Below the pieces are notes generated by a model that was not told the DNA's origin, did no database searches, and worked only from the letters and a program-made list of their open reading frames with translations. Below are positions 44,423 through 53,500 of a stretch of DNA of 64,000 bases, piece after piece. A program made the translations under genes and the position numbers. How positions within the stretch are numbered: the first letter of the stretch is position 1; the number at the start of each line of letters is the position of its first letter. The DNA comes from Deltaproteobacteria bacterium (GTDB taxonomy: Bacteria > Myxococcota_A > Polyangia > Nannocystales > Nannocystaceae): NCBI GenBank assembly GCA_016709225.1, contig JADJEE010000001.1:1674001-1738000 (forward strand), read 5' to 3'.

Positions 44423-46413
44423 CACCTCGCCTGCAGCGGGGCGCACAGGCGGGCCTGCTGCTGCTGGCCGCCGCCACGCCGTGGTGCGAGGCGGGCGCGC
44501 TCGATGCCGCCGCGTCGCAGCTCGCAGCCCGCGGCGCCACCGTGGCGGCGTGGGATGTCGACGTGGGCGGGCTCCACCTGATCGGGGTCGAGGCCGTGGT
44601 GGGCACGCGCGCACTCGCGGCCGATCGCATCGACATCGGCAGCGACGGGCGCACGATCGCCGTGGCCGTCCACGCGCTCGAGGTCCGCGGGCGCGACGAC
44701 CACGACACCCCGGCAACCACCGCCGCAACCCCCGGCGAGGATCCGACCGCGGCCGCGGCCGCGGCGGCCGTCGACCCCTGGCGCGTGCGCAACGGCGGCG
44801 TGCCGCTCGAGATCCGCGTGGTCGACCCGCTCGCGCTCGAGCTCCCGCGCGGCGCCGAGCTCCGGCTGAACGACACCGTGCTCACGGTCGATCGCGCCGG
44901 CTGGCCGTCGCTGCGCGCGAGCGGGCAGATCGAGGGGCCCGCCGAGCTCACCGCGACCCTCGATCACCTCGACGTGCGCCGCAGCGACGGCGCCTGGCTG
45001 CTCGAGGCCGCCTTCACCCCCGACGGCGGCAACGCGCTGAGCGCCAGCGGGCGCGTCGACGACGAACGGCTCGCGGTCACGCTGCGGGACCCGAGCGCGC
45101 AGCAGCGCCTGACGATCACGCTGCATCGCGACAATGGCGACGTCGAGCTGGCGGCGCAGTCGTTCCCGCTGGCCGCGCTCGGGCTGGCGCCCCGGCTCGC
45201 GCGGCTGCAGGCGGGCCACCGCCTGCAGCTCGCGCTCGCGGACGCGACCCTCGACGGCGCACTCGAGCTCACGACCCAGGCGCCGATCCGGGCCCACGCC
45301 GAGGCCCTCGTGATCGCCGGCGTCGGCATCGACGATCGCCGCCTCGCGCCGAGCGCGGTGAGACTCGGTCCGGTCACGATCGACGGTGATCTCGCACTCG
45401 ACGGCGAGGGCGGCGGCTCGGCGCAGCTGTGGCTCGCCCACGGCGACGCTCGCCTGGCGACTGCGGCCAGCCTCGAGGGGCGCAACGTCGAGGTCGATGT
45501 CGACCTGGCCGAGCTGCCGTGTCAGGCGCTGCTCGACTCCCTGCCGCGCGGACTCGGCGACGCGCTGGTCGGTGCGCAGCTGTCGGGCAACATCGACGCG
45601 CGCCTCGACTTCTCGCTCTCGCTCGATGCCCTGGCCGCGACCGACACCGACGACGTGTCGGCGCCGCCGCCCGGCACGTTGTCGCTGGCGTTCCCATTCC
45701 TCGAGCGCTGCCGCACCACCACCGATCCCTCGGGTGTCGATCTCCAGGCGCTGCGCGGGCCCTACCGCCACCGCTTTGCGACCGACGAGGGCCGCACGAT
45801 CGACCGCGTGCTGGCTGCAGGCGCGCCGGGCTATGTGCCGCTGTCGCGGGTGCCGCGGATCGCCGCCGCCTTCATCGCGCTCGAGGACACCGGGTTCTGG
45901 TACCACGATGGCTTCGATCGCGAGCAGATCGAGCGCGCGTTCTGGCACAACGTCGTGAGCGGCCGCGTGCGGCGCGGCGCGAGCACGATCAGCCAGCAGA
46001 CCGCGCGCAACCTCTGGCTCGGCGTCGATCGATCGCTGGCCCGCAAGCTCCAGGAGGCCTACCTCACTGCGCGCCTCGAGTCCGCGGTCGGCAAGGCCCG
46101 CATCCTCGAGCTCTACCTCAACCTCATCGAGCTCGGCCCGGGCGTGTATGGCATCGACGCCGCCGCGCGCCATCACTTCGGCGTCGCCGCCGACGAGCTG
46201 AACCCGCTGCAGGCGGTGCACCTGGCCTCGCTCGCGCCGGCGCCCAACGGGCTCAGCCGCCGCTTCGCGAGCGGCGAGGTCGACGACGCGTGGCTCGACG
46301 GCCTGCGCCACCACCTGCGACGCATGCACCGCAAGCGGATGATCTCCGCCGCCGAGCTCGCGCGGGGCCTGCACGCCGAGCTGGGCCTCGTGCGGCACGA
46401 TCGCGACGGCTGA
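44419..46413 (+). CDS. GT51 peptidoglycan glycosyltransferase with AsmA-like N-terminal region
   Basis: 664 residues from a GTG overlapping the previous stop. A signal peptide or anchor (GLLLLAAATPWCEAGA) is followed by about 420 residues of beta-rich repeats (RLQLALADATLDGALELTT, IDGDLALDGEGGGSAQLWL) that look like the AsmA/TamB type. The GT51 domain is complete: LEDTGFWYHDGFD with catalytic Glu near 491, GASTISQQTARN, ARKLQEAYLTARLE and GKARILELYLNLIELG. There is no transpeptidase domain, so it would polymerise lipid II glycan in the periplasm without cross-linking. The AsmA-like part is unusual for a monofunctional enzyme. Confidence 0.9.
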   Translation: MTPRLQRGAQAGLLLLAAATPWCEAGALDAAASQLAARGATVAAWDVDVGGLHLIGVEAVVGTRALAADRIDIGSDGRTIAVAVHALEVRGRDDHDTPATTAATPGEDPTAAAAAAAVDPWRVRNGGVPLEIRVVDPLALELPRGAELRLNDTVLTVDRAGWPSLRASGQIEGPAELTATLDHLDVRRSDGAWLLEAAFTPDGGNALSASGRVDDERLAVTLRDPSAQQRLTITLHRDNGDVELAAQSFPLAALGLAPRLARLQAGHRLQLALADATLDGALELTTQAPIRAHAEALVIAGVGIDDRRLAPSAVRLGPVTIDGDLALDGEGGGSAQLWLAHGDARLATAASLEGRNVEVDVDLAELPCQALLDSLPRGLGDALVGAQLSGNIDARLDFSLSLDALAATDTDDVSAPPPGTLSLAFPFLERCRTTTDPSGVDLQALRGPYRHRFATDEGRTIDRVLAAGAPGYVPLSRVPRIAAAFIALEDTGFWYHDGFDREQIERAFWHNVVSGRVRRGASTISQQTARNLWLGVDRSLARKLQEAYLTARLESAVGKARILELYLNLIELGPGVYGIDAAARHHFGVAADELNPLQAVHLASLAPAPNGLSRRFASGEVDDAWLDGLRHHLRRMHRKRMISAAELARGLHAELGLVRHDRDG

Positions 46414-46434
46414 CACGCCGCGTCGGCGACGGTA

Positions 46435-47169
46435 CTAGACGCCGGCGAAGAGTCGCGCGCCGAAGCTGTCCGACAGCCGCTTGTCGTCGAAGATGCGTTG
46501 CGCCGCGGTCGCGACGTCGTACTCGACACGGAGGAACTCGAAGGTGCGCTCGACGTCGTCGTAGACCGTGAAGCTCGCGCGCGGGTCGTGGTCGCGCGGC
46601 TGCCCGACCGAGCCCACCGAGATGATGTAGCGGAACTCCGGGTGGATCTCGAAGCGCTTCGTGATCACCTCGTAGACCCGCTCGCGCCCGAGCGCGTAGG
46701 CCTTGCACAGGTGCGAGTGCCCGATGAACGTGACCTGTCCGAGCCGCTGCCAGATCGGCAGGCAGGTCGCGGCCTGATCGATCGTGAAGATGTACTCGAA
46801 CTGCTCGAGGTCGACCGGCGAGCCGTGGCAGAAGTGGGTGTCGCCCTCGGTCACGTTGTACGGCAGCCCGCGCAACCACTCCATGTTGGCGTCGGACAGC
46901 TGGTTGGCGTGGTGATCGAGCGCCTGCCGAGCAGCGTCGTAGTAGTAGCTGTAGTCCATGCGCCCGCCGACCGCGGCGTCATGGTTGCCGAGGATGGTGT
47001 GACGGGCGTTGGCGCGGACCAGATCGCAGCACGGGTTGGGCTGCGCGCCGTAGCCGACGGTGTCGCCGATGCACACCAGCGTGTCGACCTTGGCGCGGTC
47101 GAACTCGCGGAGCACGGTCTGCAGCGCGTCGATGTTCGCGTGCGAGTCGCTGAAGATGCCGTAGCGCAT
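46435..47169 (-). CDS. Metallophosphoesterase (YfcE-like fold)
   Basis: 244 residues of the calcineurin-like phosphoesterase family. Metal ligands are visible: Asp8 and His10 in FSDSHAN, Asp36 in GDTVGYG, Asn62-His63 in GNHD, His in FCHGSP, and GHSH. The substrate is unknown; relatives act on phosphodiesters, diadenosine polyphosphates or protein phosphates. The remaining sequence has TRP/aromatic-rich inserts (YSYYYDAARQALDHHA). The ATG shares one base with the stop of the CpXC-HEAT gene, so the two are co-transcribed. With several Ser/Thr kinases nearby, protein dephosphorylation is possible but unproven. Confidence 0.93.
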   Translation of the reverse strand: MRYGIFSDSHANIDALQTVLREFDRAKVDTLVCIGDTVGYGAQPNPCCDLVRANARHTILGNHDAAVGGRMDYSYYYDAARQALDHHANQLSDANMEWLRGLPYNVTEGDTHFCHGSPVDLEQFEYIFTIDQAATCLPIWQRLGQVTFIGHSHLCKAYALGRERVYEVITKRFEIHPEFRYIISVGSVGQPRDHDPRASFTVYDDVERTFEFLRVEYDVATAAQRIFDDKRLSDSFGARLFAGV

Positions 47170-49376
47170 CAGACGTCTGCCTCGACCTCGAGCTCGGGCA
47201 CCATGATCGCCTCATAGGCCCGCCGCGAGAAGCCGCGGATCTCGGTGACCTCGGACAGCGGCAGCTCACCGCGGAACGCTGCGCCCGACTCGCTCACGTC
47301 CCGCAGTGTAGCAAGCGCGCGACGGGCCGCGGTCGAAACCCGCGGGTCCGGGGCATCGGCGAGGGCCGCGACCGCGTCGTGCCCGGGCTGCGCGCCGTCC
47401 CGGTCGGCCGGGCCGTCGGACAACGCGATCTCGGCCAAGGCCCGAGCCACACGCTCGATCGCCAGGTTCTCGCGCGGGGACCCGGCCTCGCGGCGCAGCA
47501 GCTGACACAGGCGGCGCAGCGCGATCGGCCCGAAGCCCCCGAGCGCGCGGGCGACATCCAACCACACGTTGGTCGGCTCCGCGACCAATGCGTCCGACAA
47601 CGGGCCGAGCGCGTCGGGATCGAGCGACATCCCCAGCAGGATCGCGGCGGCCTGCCGCAGCTCGCGACGATCGGAGCGGAGCTTGCCGACCAGGCCCGAG
47701 ACCGCGCGCGGTCCGAGGTCGGACAGATCCGGGAGGATTGCGAGCAGCTCGTCGTTGTCGAAGCGCTCGAGCGCGCCGAAGAGGTGCTCGAGCTGCTGGG
47801 GCGTGGCGCGGTTGCTCTGCAGCAACTCGGTCGCCGCCCGCAGGCGCGTGCGCACGTCCGAAAGCTGCGCCTGCAGGTTGGGTGCGGCGTCGCCGTCGAC
47901 CACGTCGATCACGCCCGCGGTCGGGGCCTGCGCGCGCGACTGCGGCCGCGCGTCCCACTCGGGCAGATCGAGCGCGCGTCGCAGCGCCTCGGGCGGCTCG
48001 AGGTCCTTGCGCTCGCAGACCTCCAGCATGGCCTGCCATGCCGCGCGCGCGGCCTCGCCGTCGAGATCGCCCTCCTCACCCTCGCGCAGCTCGCGGTTGC
48101 GGGCCAGCTTGGCGATGTAGTCGCCGAGATCATCGGCGAGCCCCGAGGCGACCACGCGCCGCCAGAAGCGACGCGGCGCGACGATGCCGTGCTCGAGCGC
48201 ACCGGCCAGCACGCGGCGTCGGATCGCGTCGTACTCGGTCATGGGGAGCCCCTCGACCTCGAGCAAGCGCGCGAGCGTCTCCTTGCGCGACACCCGGTCG
48301 AGGTGCTCGAGCGCGCGCGTGGCCTCCTGTGCGCCGACGATGTGCTGGTAAGCCCCGGGCGAGATGGTGACCTTGGTCTGCGCGAGCCGCTCCTCGACAC
48401 CCTCGGCGGCGACGCGCTCGCAGGCCTCGCGGAAGCGCTCGGGCGGATGATCGCCCTGCGCGAGCAGACCCCGCGCCGACTCCAGGCACAGCGCCGCGTT
48501 GGACTCGAGCCCGAGCGCGCCGGCGTCGCGGGTGAGCTCGCCCCCCGGCGCCCACGCGCGCACGCGCACCGCGAAGCGCTGCGACAGCAGGCGGAACACC
48601 TCGATGGCGTCGGGGCGACCGACGTCGACGAAGGCGTCGACGCAGCCCTGCTGCCCCATCCACGCCACCACAACGCGGACGCCCAGCAGCGGGTAGCCGC
48701 GGCCGCGCAGCAGCACGGGGCGCACGTCGAGCTTGGCGTCGCGCCACTTCGTGAGCCGCTCGTCGTCGAGCTCGACCCGCACCGTCGGCACGCCGTCTTC
48801 GATCACCAGCGCGCCGACCAGCGCCCCGATGTCGCGCCGGGGCGGCGCCGCAGCGGCCACGCCGTCGTTGGCGATCGCCTGCGGCACGCCGCTGCCGGTC
48901 GGCGCCGCGACGGGGGCCGCCGCCGCGGGCCGCTCGCTCAACACCTGGGATCGGCGACGCGCACGATGGGCGGTGGTCTCGCTCTCGGCGATGATCTCGC
49001 GACGCTCGCTCGACTCGCCCGGTGGCAGCAGCGAGAGGCTCGGCTGCAGCAGCCACGGCTCGGCGCGCTCGACGTGCGCGCGCAGCCACGCGAGATGATC
49101 GGCCAGCACCTCGAGCACGTCACCGCGACGATCGTCGGGAATCACCAGCGTGGCGAGTCGGGCGAGCGCGTCGAGCTCGAGCCACGCACCCGAGGCGATC
49201 GCCGCGCGGCCGCACGACGGGCAGTGGCCCTCGAACGGACCCAGCCGGCGCAGTCGCTCGGCCACCGCCGCCTCCTCGGGCAGATCGAGGCACACGCGAC
49301 GCAGCGCCGGGAACGTCGACCCGCAGGCGCAGGCGAACAGTCGGGTCGTGGTCCGCGAGGCGTCGGGCGAGTCCAC
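47169..49376 (-). CDS. CpXC-like zinc domain protein with HEAT repeats
   Basis: 735 residues from a GTG at 49376; the sequence upstream in the same frame is Arg-rich and overlaps the divergent gene. Residues 12-60 hold Cys16-x-Cys18 and Cys52-x-x-Cys55 (FACACGSTFP and HCPSCG), a CpXC-type zinc site. Residues 70-240 contain helices and a low-complexity linker. A beta-alpha domain at about 240-340 (RGYPLLGVRVVVAWMGQQ) precedes a long helical part that ends in HEAT repeats (about 470-700), for example LRQAAAILLGMSLDPDALGPLSDAL. No enzyme motif. It is co-transcribed with the metallophosphoesterase and likely acts as a scaffold. Family assignment of the N-terminus is moderate. Confidence 0.72.
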   Translation of the reverse strand: MDSPDASRTTTRLFACACGSTFPALRRVCLDLPEEAAVAERLRRLGPFEGHCPSCGRAAIASGAWLELDALARLATLVIPDDRRGDVLEVLADHLAWLRAHVERAEPWLLQPSLSLLPPGESSERREIIAESETTAHRARRRSQVLSERPAAAAPVAAPTGSGVPQAIANDGVAAAAPPRRDIGALVGALVIEDGVPTVRVELDDERLTKWRDAKLDVRPVLLRGRGYPLLGVRVVVAWMGQQGCVDAFVDVGRPDAIEVFRLLSQRFAVRVRAWAPGGELTRDAGALGLESNAALCLESARGLLAQGDHPPERFREACERVAAEGVEERLAQTKVTISPGAYQHIVGAQEATRALEHLDRVSRKETLARLLEVEGLPMTEYDAIRRRVLAGALEHGIVAPRRFWRRVVASGLADDLGDYIAKLARNRELREGEEGDLDGEAARAAWQAMLEVCERKDLEPPEALRRALDLPEWDARPQSRAQAPTAGVIDVVDGDAAPNLQAQLSDVRTRLRAATELLQSNRATPQQLEHLFGALERFDNDELLAILPDLSDLGPRAVSGLVGKLRSDRRELRQAAAILLGMSLDPDALGPLSDALVAEPTNVWLDVARALGGFGPIALRRLCQLLRREAGSPRENLAIERVARALAEIALSDGPADRDGAQPGHDAVAALADAPDPRVSTAARRALATLRDVSESGAAFRGELPLSEVTEIRGFSRRAYEAIMVPELEVEADV

Positions 49377-49516
49377 CAGCGTCTGGCACGATAGCCGTGG
49401 GGCTCGGGCCCTGTAAAGCGGTCCGGCCCAGACCGGCGCGAGCCGGCCACGACGCACCCGCGGCGATTCGTGAGAGCATGCGCGCCACCCATGCCTTGCG
49501 CACCCGAGAGTGGGCG

Positions 49517-50293
49517 ATGAGCCGACCGCCCCGAGATCGCGACGAGCCCGCGCCCGACGACGACGAGCCCGCGCTCGGTCGCGCGCCATCACGCGCCGTC
49601 ACGCCACGCTCGCTCGGGCATGACGACGACAGCGTCACCGCCGGCGCGGTCGCACCGGTGTCGTCCGCGTCGGCGCAGGCGCTCGCGACCTCGCTCGCCG
49701 AGGCCTTCCGCGATCACGTGCGACGTGCGCTGGGGTTCGCGCTCGACGACACCGAGACTTCGCTGGCGTTCGTCGATCACTATCTACGCACCGCCCGCGG
49801 CACCGCCAAGGGCCCGGTCGCGGAGCTCATCGCGGCCGAGGCTGGCGCTTACTATGGTGAGCTGGTGCGGGTCCTGCTCGGCGCGACCTGGATCGGTGAC
49901 GGCCGCGATCCCGCGACCCTGCGCCTGTTGATGGCGCACCAGTTCCTCCACTTCGCCCCGGTGGATCAGGCGCGCGAGGTGCTACGGGGCGACGCCACGC
50001 CGGACGACGACGACGACGACGCACCCCCGCTCGACACCACTTTCCACGCGCGGCCGACCCCGATGCCGCCGCTCGCGGACGAAGCACCGCCGCCCGACGA
50101 CTCGAGCTGGCTGGTCGAGCGACTCGCGAGCCTGCCCGAGGTCGGCGCCGCCGAGTACTACACGATGACCTGCCGCTTCGAGACGCTGCAGCTGGTGCTC
50201 GAGTTGCTCGCGACCAAGCACCTCGGCGAGGGCCGCGAGCCTCGACTCTACACGGTCGACGACTACGTCGACGTGATCTCCGGACGCAGCTGA
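49517..50293 (+). CDS. Uncharacterised acidic protein
   Basis: 258 residues. The N-terminal 55 are disordered and charged (RDRDEPAPDDDEPALGRAPS). A helical domain follows (ALATSLAEAFRDHVRRALGFALDDTETSLAFVDHYLRTA and GAYYGELVRVLLGATWIG), then an acidic Asp run and a mixed C-terminal part ending LELLATKHLGEGREPRLYTVDDYVDVISGRS. I do not recognise the family; no catalytic motif or signal is seen. The ATG at 49517 is preferred because it follows AGAGTGGGCG; an ATG at 49478 is possible. It is divergent from the CpXC-HEAT gene and precedes the giant TPR pair. Confidence 0.65.
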   Translation: MSRPPRDRDEPAPDDDEPALGRAPSRAVTPRSLGHDDDSVTAGAVAPVSSASAQALATSLAEAFRDHVRRALGFALDDTETSLAFVDHYLRTARGTAKGPVAELIAAEAGAYYGELVRVLLGATWIGDGRDPATLRLLMAHQFLHFAPVDQAREVLRGDATPDDDDDDAPPLDTTFHARPTPMPPLADEAPPPDDSSWLVERLASLPEVGAAEYYTMTCRFETLQLVLELLATKHLGEGREPRLYTVDDYVDVISGRS

Positions 50294-50517
50294 CGTCGGC
50301 GTCCGCGGCCCCGCGGTCACGCTTGCGCCCGCGCGGTCGACTCGCGCCGCGGCCCGAGCTCGCGGCGCATCGTGTGCGATCCGCGTGCACCCACGCGCGC
50401 CCACCGTGGCGACACCCGCAGCAGGTCCACGAGGGGTGGCGTGACGCGACCGAGCGGGCCCCGTGGTCCGGGCCCCGCGGTCGCGCAAAGCCGGTGATCG
50501 CCGGGCGCCGGCTCGTG

Positions 50518-50523
50518 TAGACT
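50518..50523 (+). promoter_or_regulatory. TAGACT -10-like hexamer before the giant TPR operon
   Basis: TAGACT ends 7 bases before the GTG at 50531, so transcription would begin at about the start codon (leaderless). The 11-mer GTAGACTCGCG is shared exactly with the site at 22441. A -35 at about 50494-50500 (GTGATCG) is poor. Confidence 0.4.
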
Positions 50524-50530
50524 CGCGGGC

Positions 50531-53500
50531 GTGAACGGCGTCGAGGAGATGCCTCTGCAGGAGGTGCTGCAGGCTCTCTCGCGCACACCGATGGGCGAGC
50601 CGCAGCTACGCGCTGCGCTCGCGACCACCTGCGCGAGGTGGCACATCGTCCGCGGCGAGACCAACGACGCGATCCGTCACCTCGGCCACGCGCTCGACAT
50701 GGTGCCCGACCTGCGGCCGGCCATGCGACTGCTGCACCGCATCTACCTCGATCGCGGCGACGTGCGCTCCGCCGTGATGTACCTCGATCAAGAGATCCGC
50801 GCGACCCGCCACCCCCGCGAGGCCGCCGCGCTGTACCGCGAGCGCGGCGTGCTGGTCGAGGCCTACTTCCACGACCTGAGCGCCGCACAGCAGTGCTACC
50901 AGGCCGCGCTCAAGGCGACGCCCCGCGACCTCGCGGTGCTGCGTGCGGTCGAGCGGGTGTCGCTCGCCCGCGGCGACGTGTTCTGGCTGATCGCCAACCT
51001 CGAGTCGCAGCTCGAGGTCTTGCAGGACCCGGGACTCTCCGCGGGCCTGCTGCACGACCTCGCGATGCTCGAGGCCCGCCACCGCGGCGACCTCGGGCTG
51101 GCCGGTGATCTGCTGCTGGGCGCGCTCGAGCTGGTGCCCGGGCACGCGGTGTTGGCCGGCGATCTGTTCCGCATCGCCGAGGTCGCGGGCGACACCGAGC
51201 TGATGCTGCACGCGCTCGAGCTCGAGGCCGACGCGCGGCCGGTCGGCGGTCGCGCGATGCCGTTGGCGCGGGCCAGCCTCGCGCTGCGCGACGCACGAGA
51301 ACGCCAGGCCGCGCTCCAGCTGCTGCAGGCCGCCGCGCACGAGCAACCGCACTGCTTCAGCCTGTGGCGCAGCCTCGAAGAGCTGGCGATGGGCATGAGC
51401 CGCTACGAGGTCGCCTTCGACGCGCTCGCCGGACAGGTGCGCGCGTTGACACCCGCCGACGACGCGCCGCTGCGGGCCGAGCTCTTCTATCGCATCGGAC
51501 GGCTGGCGCTGTTCCGCCTCGATCGCGCGCCCGAGGGGCTCGCGGCCATGCGACGCGCGCTCAAGCTGAACCCCGCGCACGTGCCCGCGCTCGAGGACAC
51601 CGGTCGCTTTCTCGGCGCCGGTGGCATGTGGGCGCAGCTGCTCGAGCTGGTGCGCGTCGAGATCGGCGGCGCCAAGAACACCGGCATCTCGAGCGAAGAG
51701 CTGGCGCTGCTGCACCTGCGCGCGGGCCAGCTGCTCGAGGAGCGGCTCGGCGAGCTCGAGGGCGCGCGCCGGCACTACGAGTCGGCGATGGCGACCGCGC
51801 CCAACTACCGCCCGGCCCGCGACAGGCTCGAGCGCCTGCTCCACCACATGGGTGACCGCGCGGCGCTGCAGGGGTTCTACGCCGCCGAGCTGGCCGCCGC
51901 ACGCACGCCCGCGCGACGGGCGTTCCTGCTCTCGGTGCTGGCGCAGCTGCACGCCACCGACGACGCCGTCGAGCCAGCGATCGGCTACCTCGGGCGCCTG
52001 CTCCGCGAGCGCCCCGACTCGCTCGGCGCGCTGCAGCTGCAGGCGCGGCTGTTGGCCCGCGGTCAACGACACGCCGAGCTGCTCGAGGTCACCGAACGCG
52101 AGATCACGCTGACCCGCAGCCCCCCGCGCGCAGCCAAGCTGCTCCATCGCTGCGGTGAGCTGGCGTTGACGCTCGGCGATCGCGGACGCGCGCGGGCCGA
52201 GTTCACGCGCGCGCTCGAAGCCGTCGACGATCACAAGCCCGCGATGGAGGCGCTCGGTCGACTGCTGCGCGAGGACGGCGACTGGGAGGCCCTGGTCGCG
52301 CTGCTGCGCAAGGAGTCGTTGTACGCCAACGACCGCGGTCGGCAGGCCGCGCTGCAGCTCGAGATCGCCGCGGTGCTCGCGGGTCGACTCGATCGCGCCG
52401 ACGAGGCGCTCACCGAGCTCGAGGCCTTGCTGGCGCGCTGGCCCCGGCACCTGCCGGCGCTGCACGCCGCCGAGGGGCTGGCCGCGCGGCTCGGTCGCGC
52501 CGACGTGTTGTTGTCGCTGCTCGAGCAGCACATCGCCGCCGTCAGCGGTCCGCGCACGCGCGCGTTGCTGCTGCACCGTGCCGCCTCGCTGCGCAGCGCC
52601 GGCGGCGACGACGACGGAGCGGTCCGCGATCTGGTGCGCGCGCTCGAGCTGTGGCCACAGCTGGGGGTCGCGCGCGCGCGACTGCTGCGACTGTACGAGA
52701 AGCTCGGCAACAGCCGGGAGCTACAGGCCTTCGCCGAGGCCGGCCTCACCGCCGAGCGCGGCGCCGACGATCGACGCGCGATGGCGCTGCAGCTGGCCGA
52801 GCTCACGCCCAAGCCGGTGGTCGCGATCCAGTACCTCGGTGCGGTCGCCGAGGCGCGCCCCGACGACTACGTCACCCAGCTGCGACTGGCGCGGGCGTGC
52901 GGACAGGCCGGCCGGCCGTCGCGACAGGCAGGGGCGTTGACCGCCGCGCTGTCGCGCTTCGAGGGCGGTGTCGAGCCCGGTGACGCGGGCTTGCTGGCGC
53001 TGCGCTACCGGGCCGCGCGCGCGCAGGAGGGCGCCGGCAACCTCGACGCCGCCGACGCCGGCTACGCCGCGATCCACGACGTCGCGCCGGCCCACACGCT
53101 CGCGCGGCGCGGTCGTCTGCGACTCAAGGAGCGTCGCCGCGAGGCCTCGGTCGCACGCTCGACCAGCGAGCTGCAGGCCGCCGCGACCGCCGCGGCCGCG
53201 CCGGCCCAGCGCGCCGCACTGCTCACGATCGCGGCCGAGCAGCACGAACACCGCATCGATCTCCGCGCGGCGCTGGCCGCCATCGACATGGCGATCGAAG
53301 CCTGCGAGGGCTACCAGCCGGCGTGGCACGCCCGCGCGCGGATCCTCGAGCGCATGGGCGACGCACCGTCGCGCGACGAGGCCATCGCCACGCTCGAGCG
53401 ACTCGCGACCATGCAGAAGGATCGCAGCCACCGCGCACGCACGCTGTGCCGCGCAGGCGCGCTCGCGCTGCGCACCGCCGAGGACGACGTGGTCGGCTCG

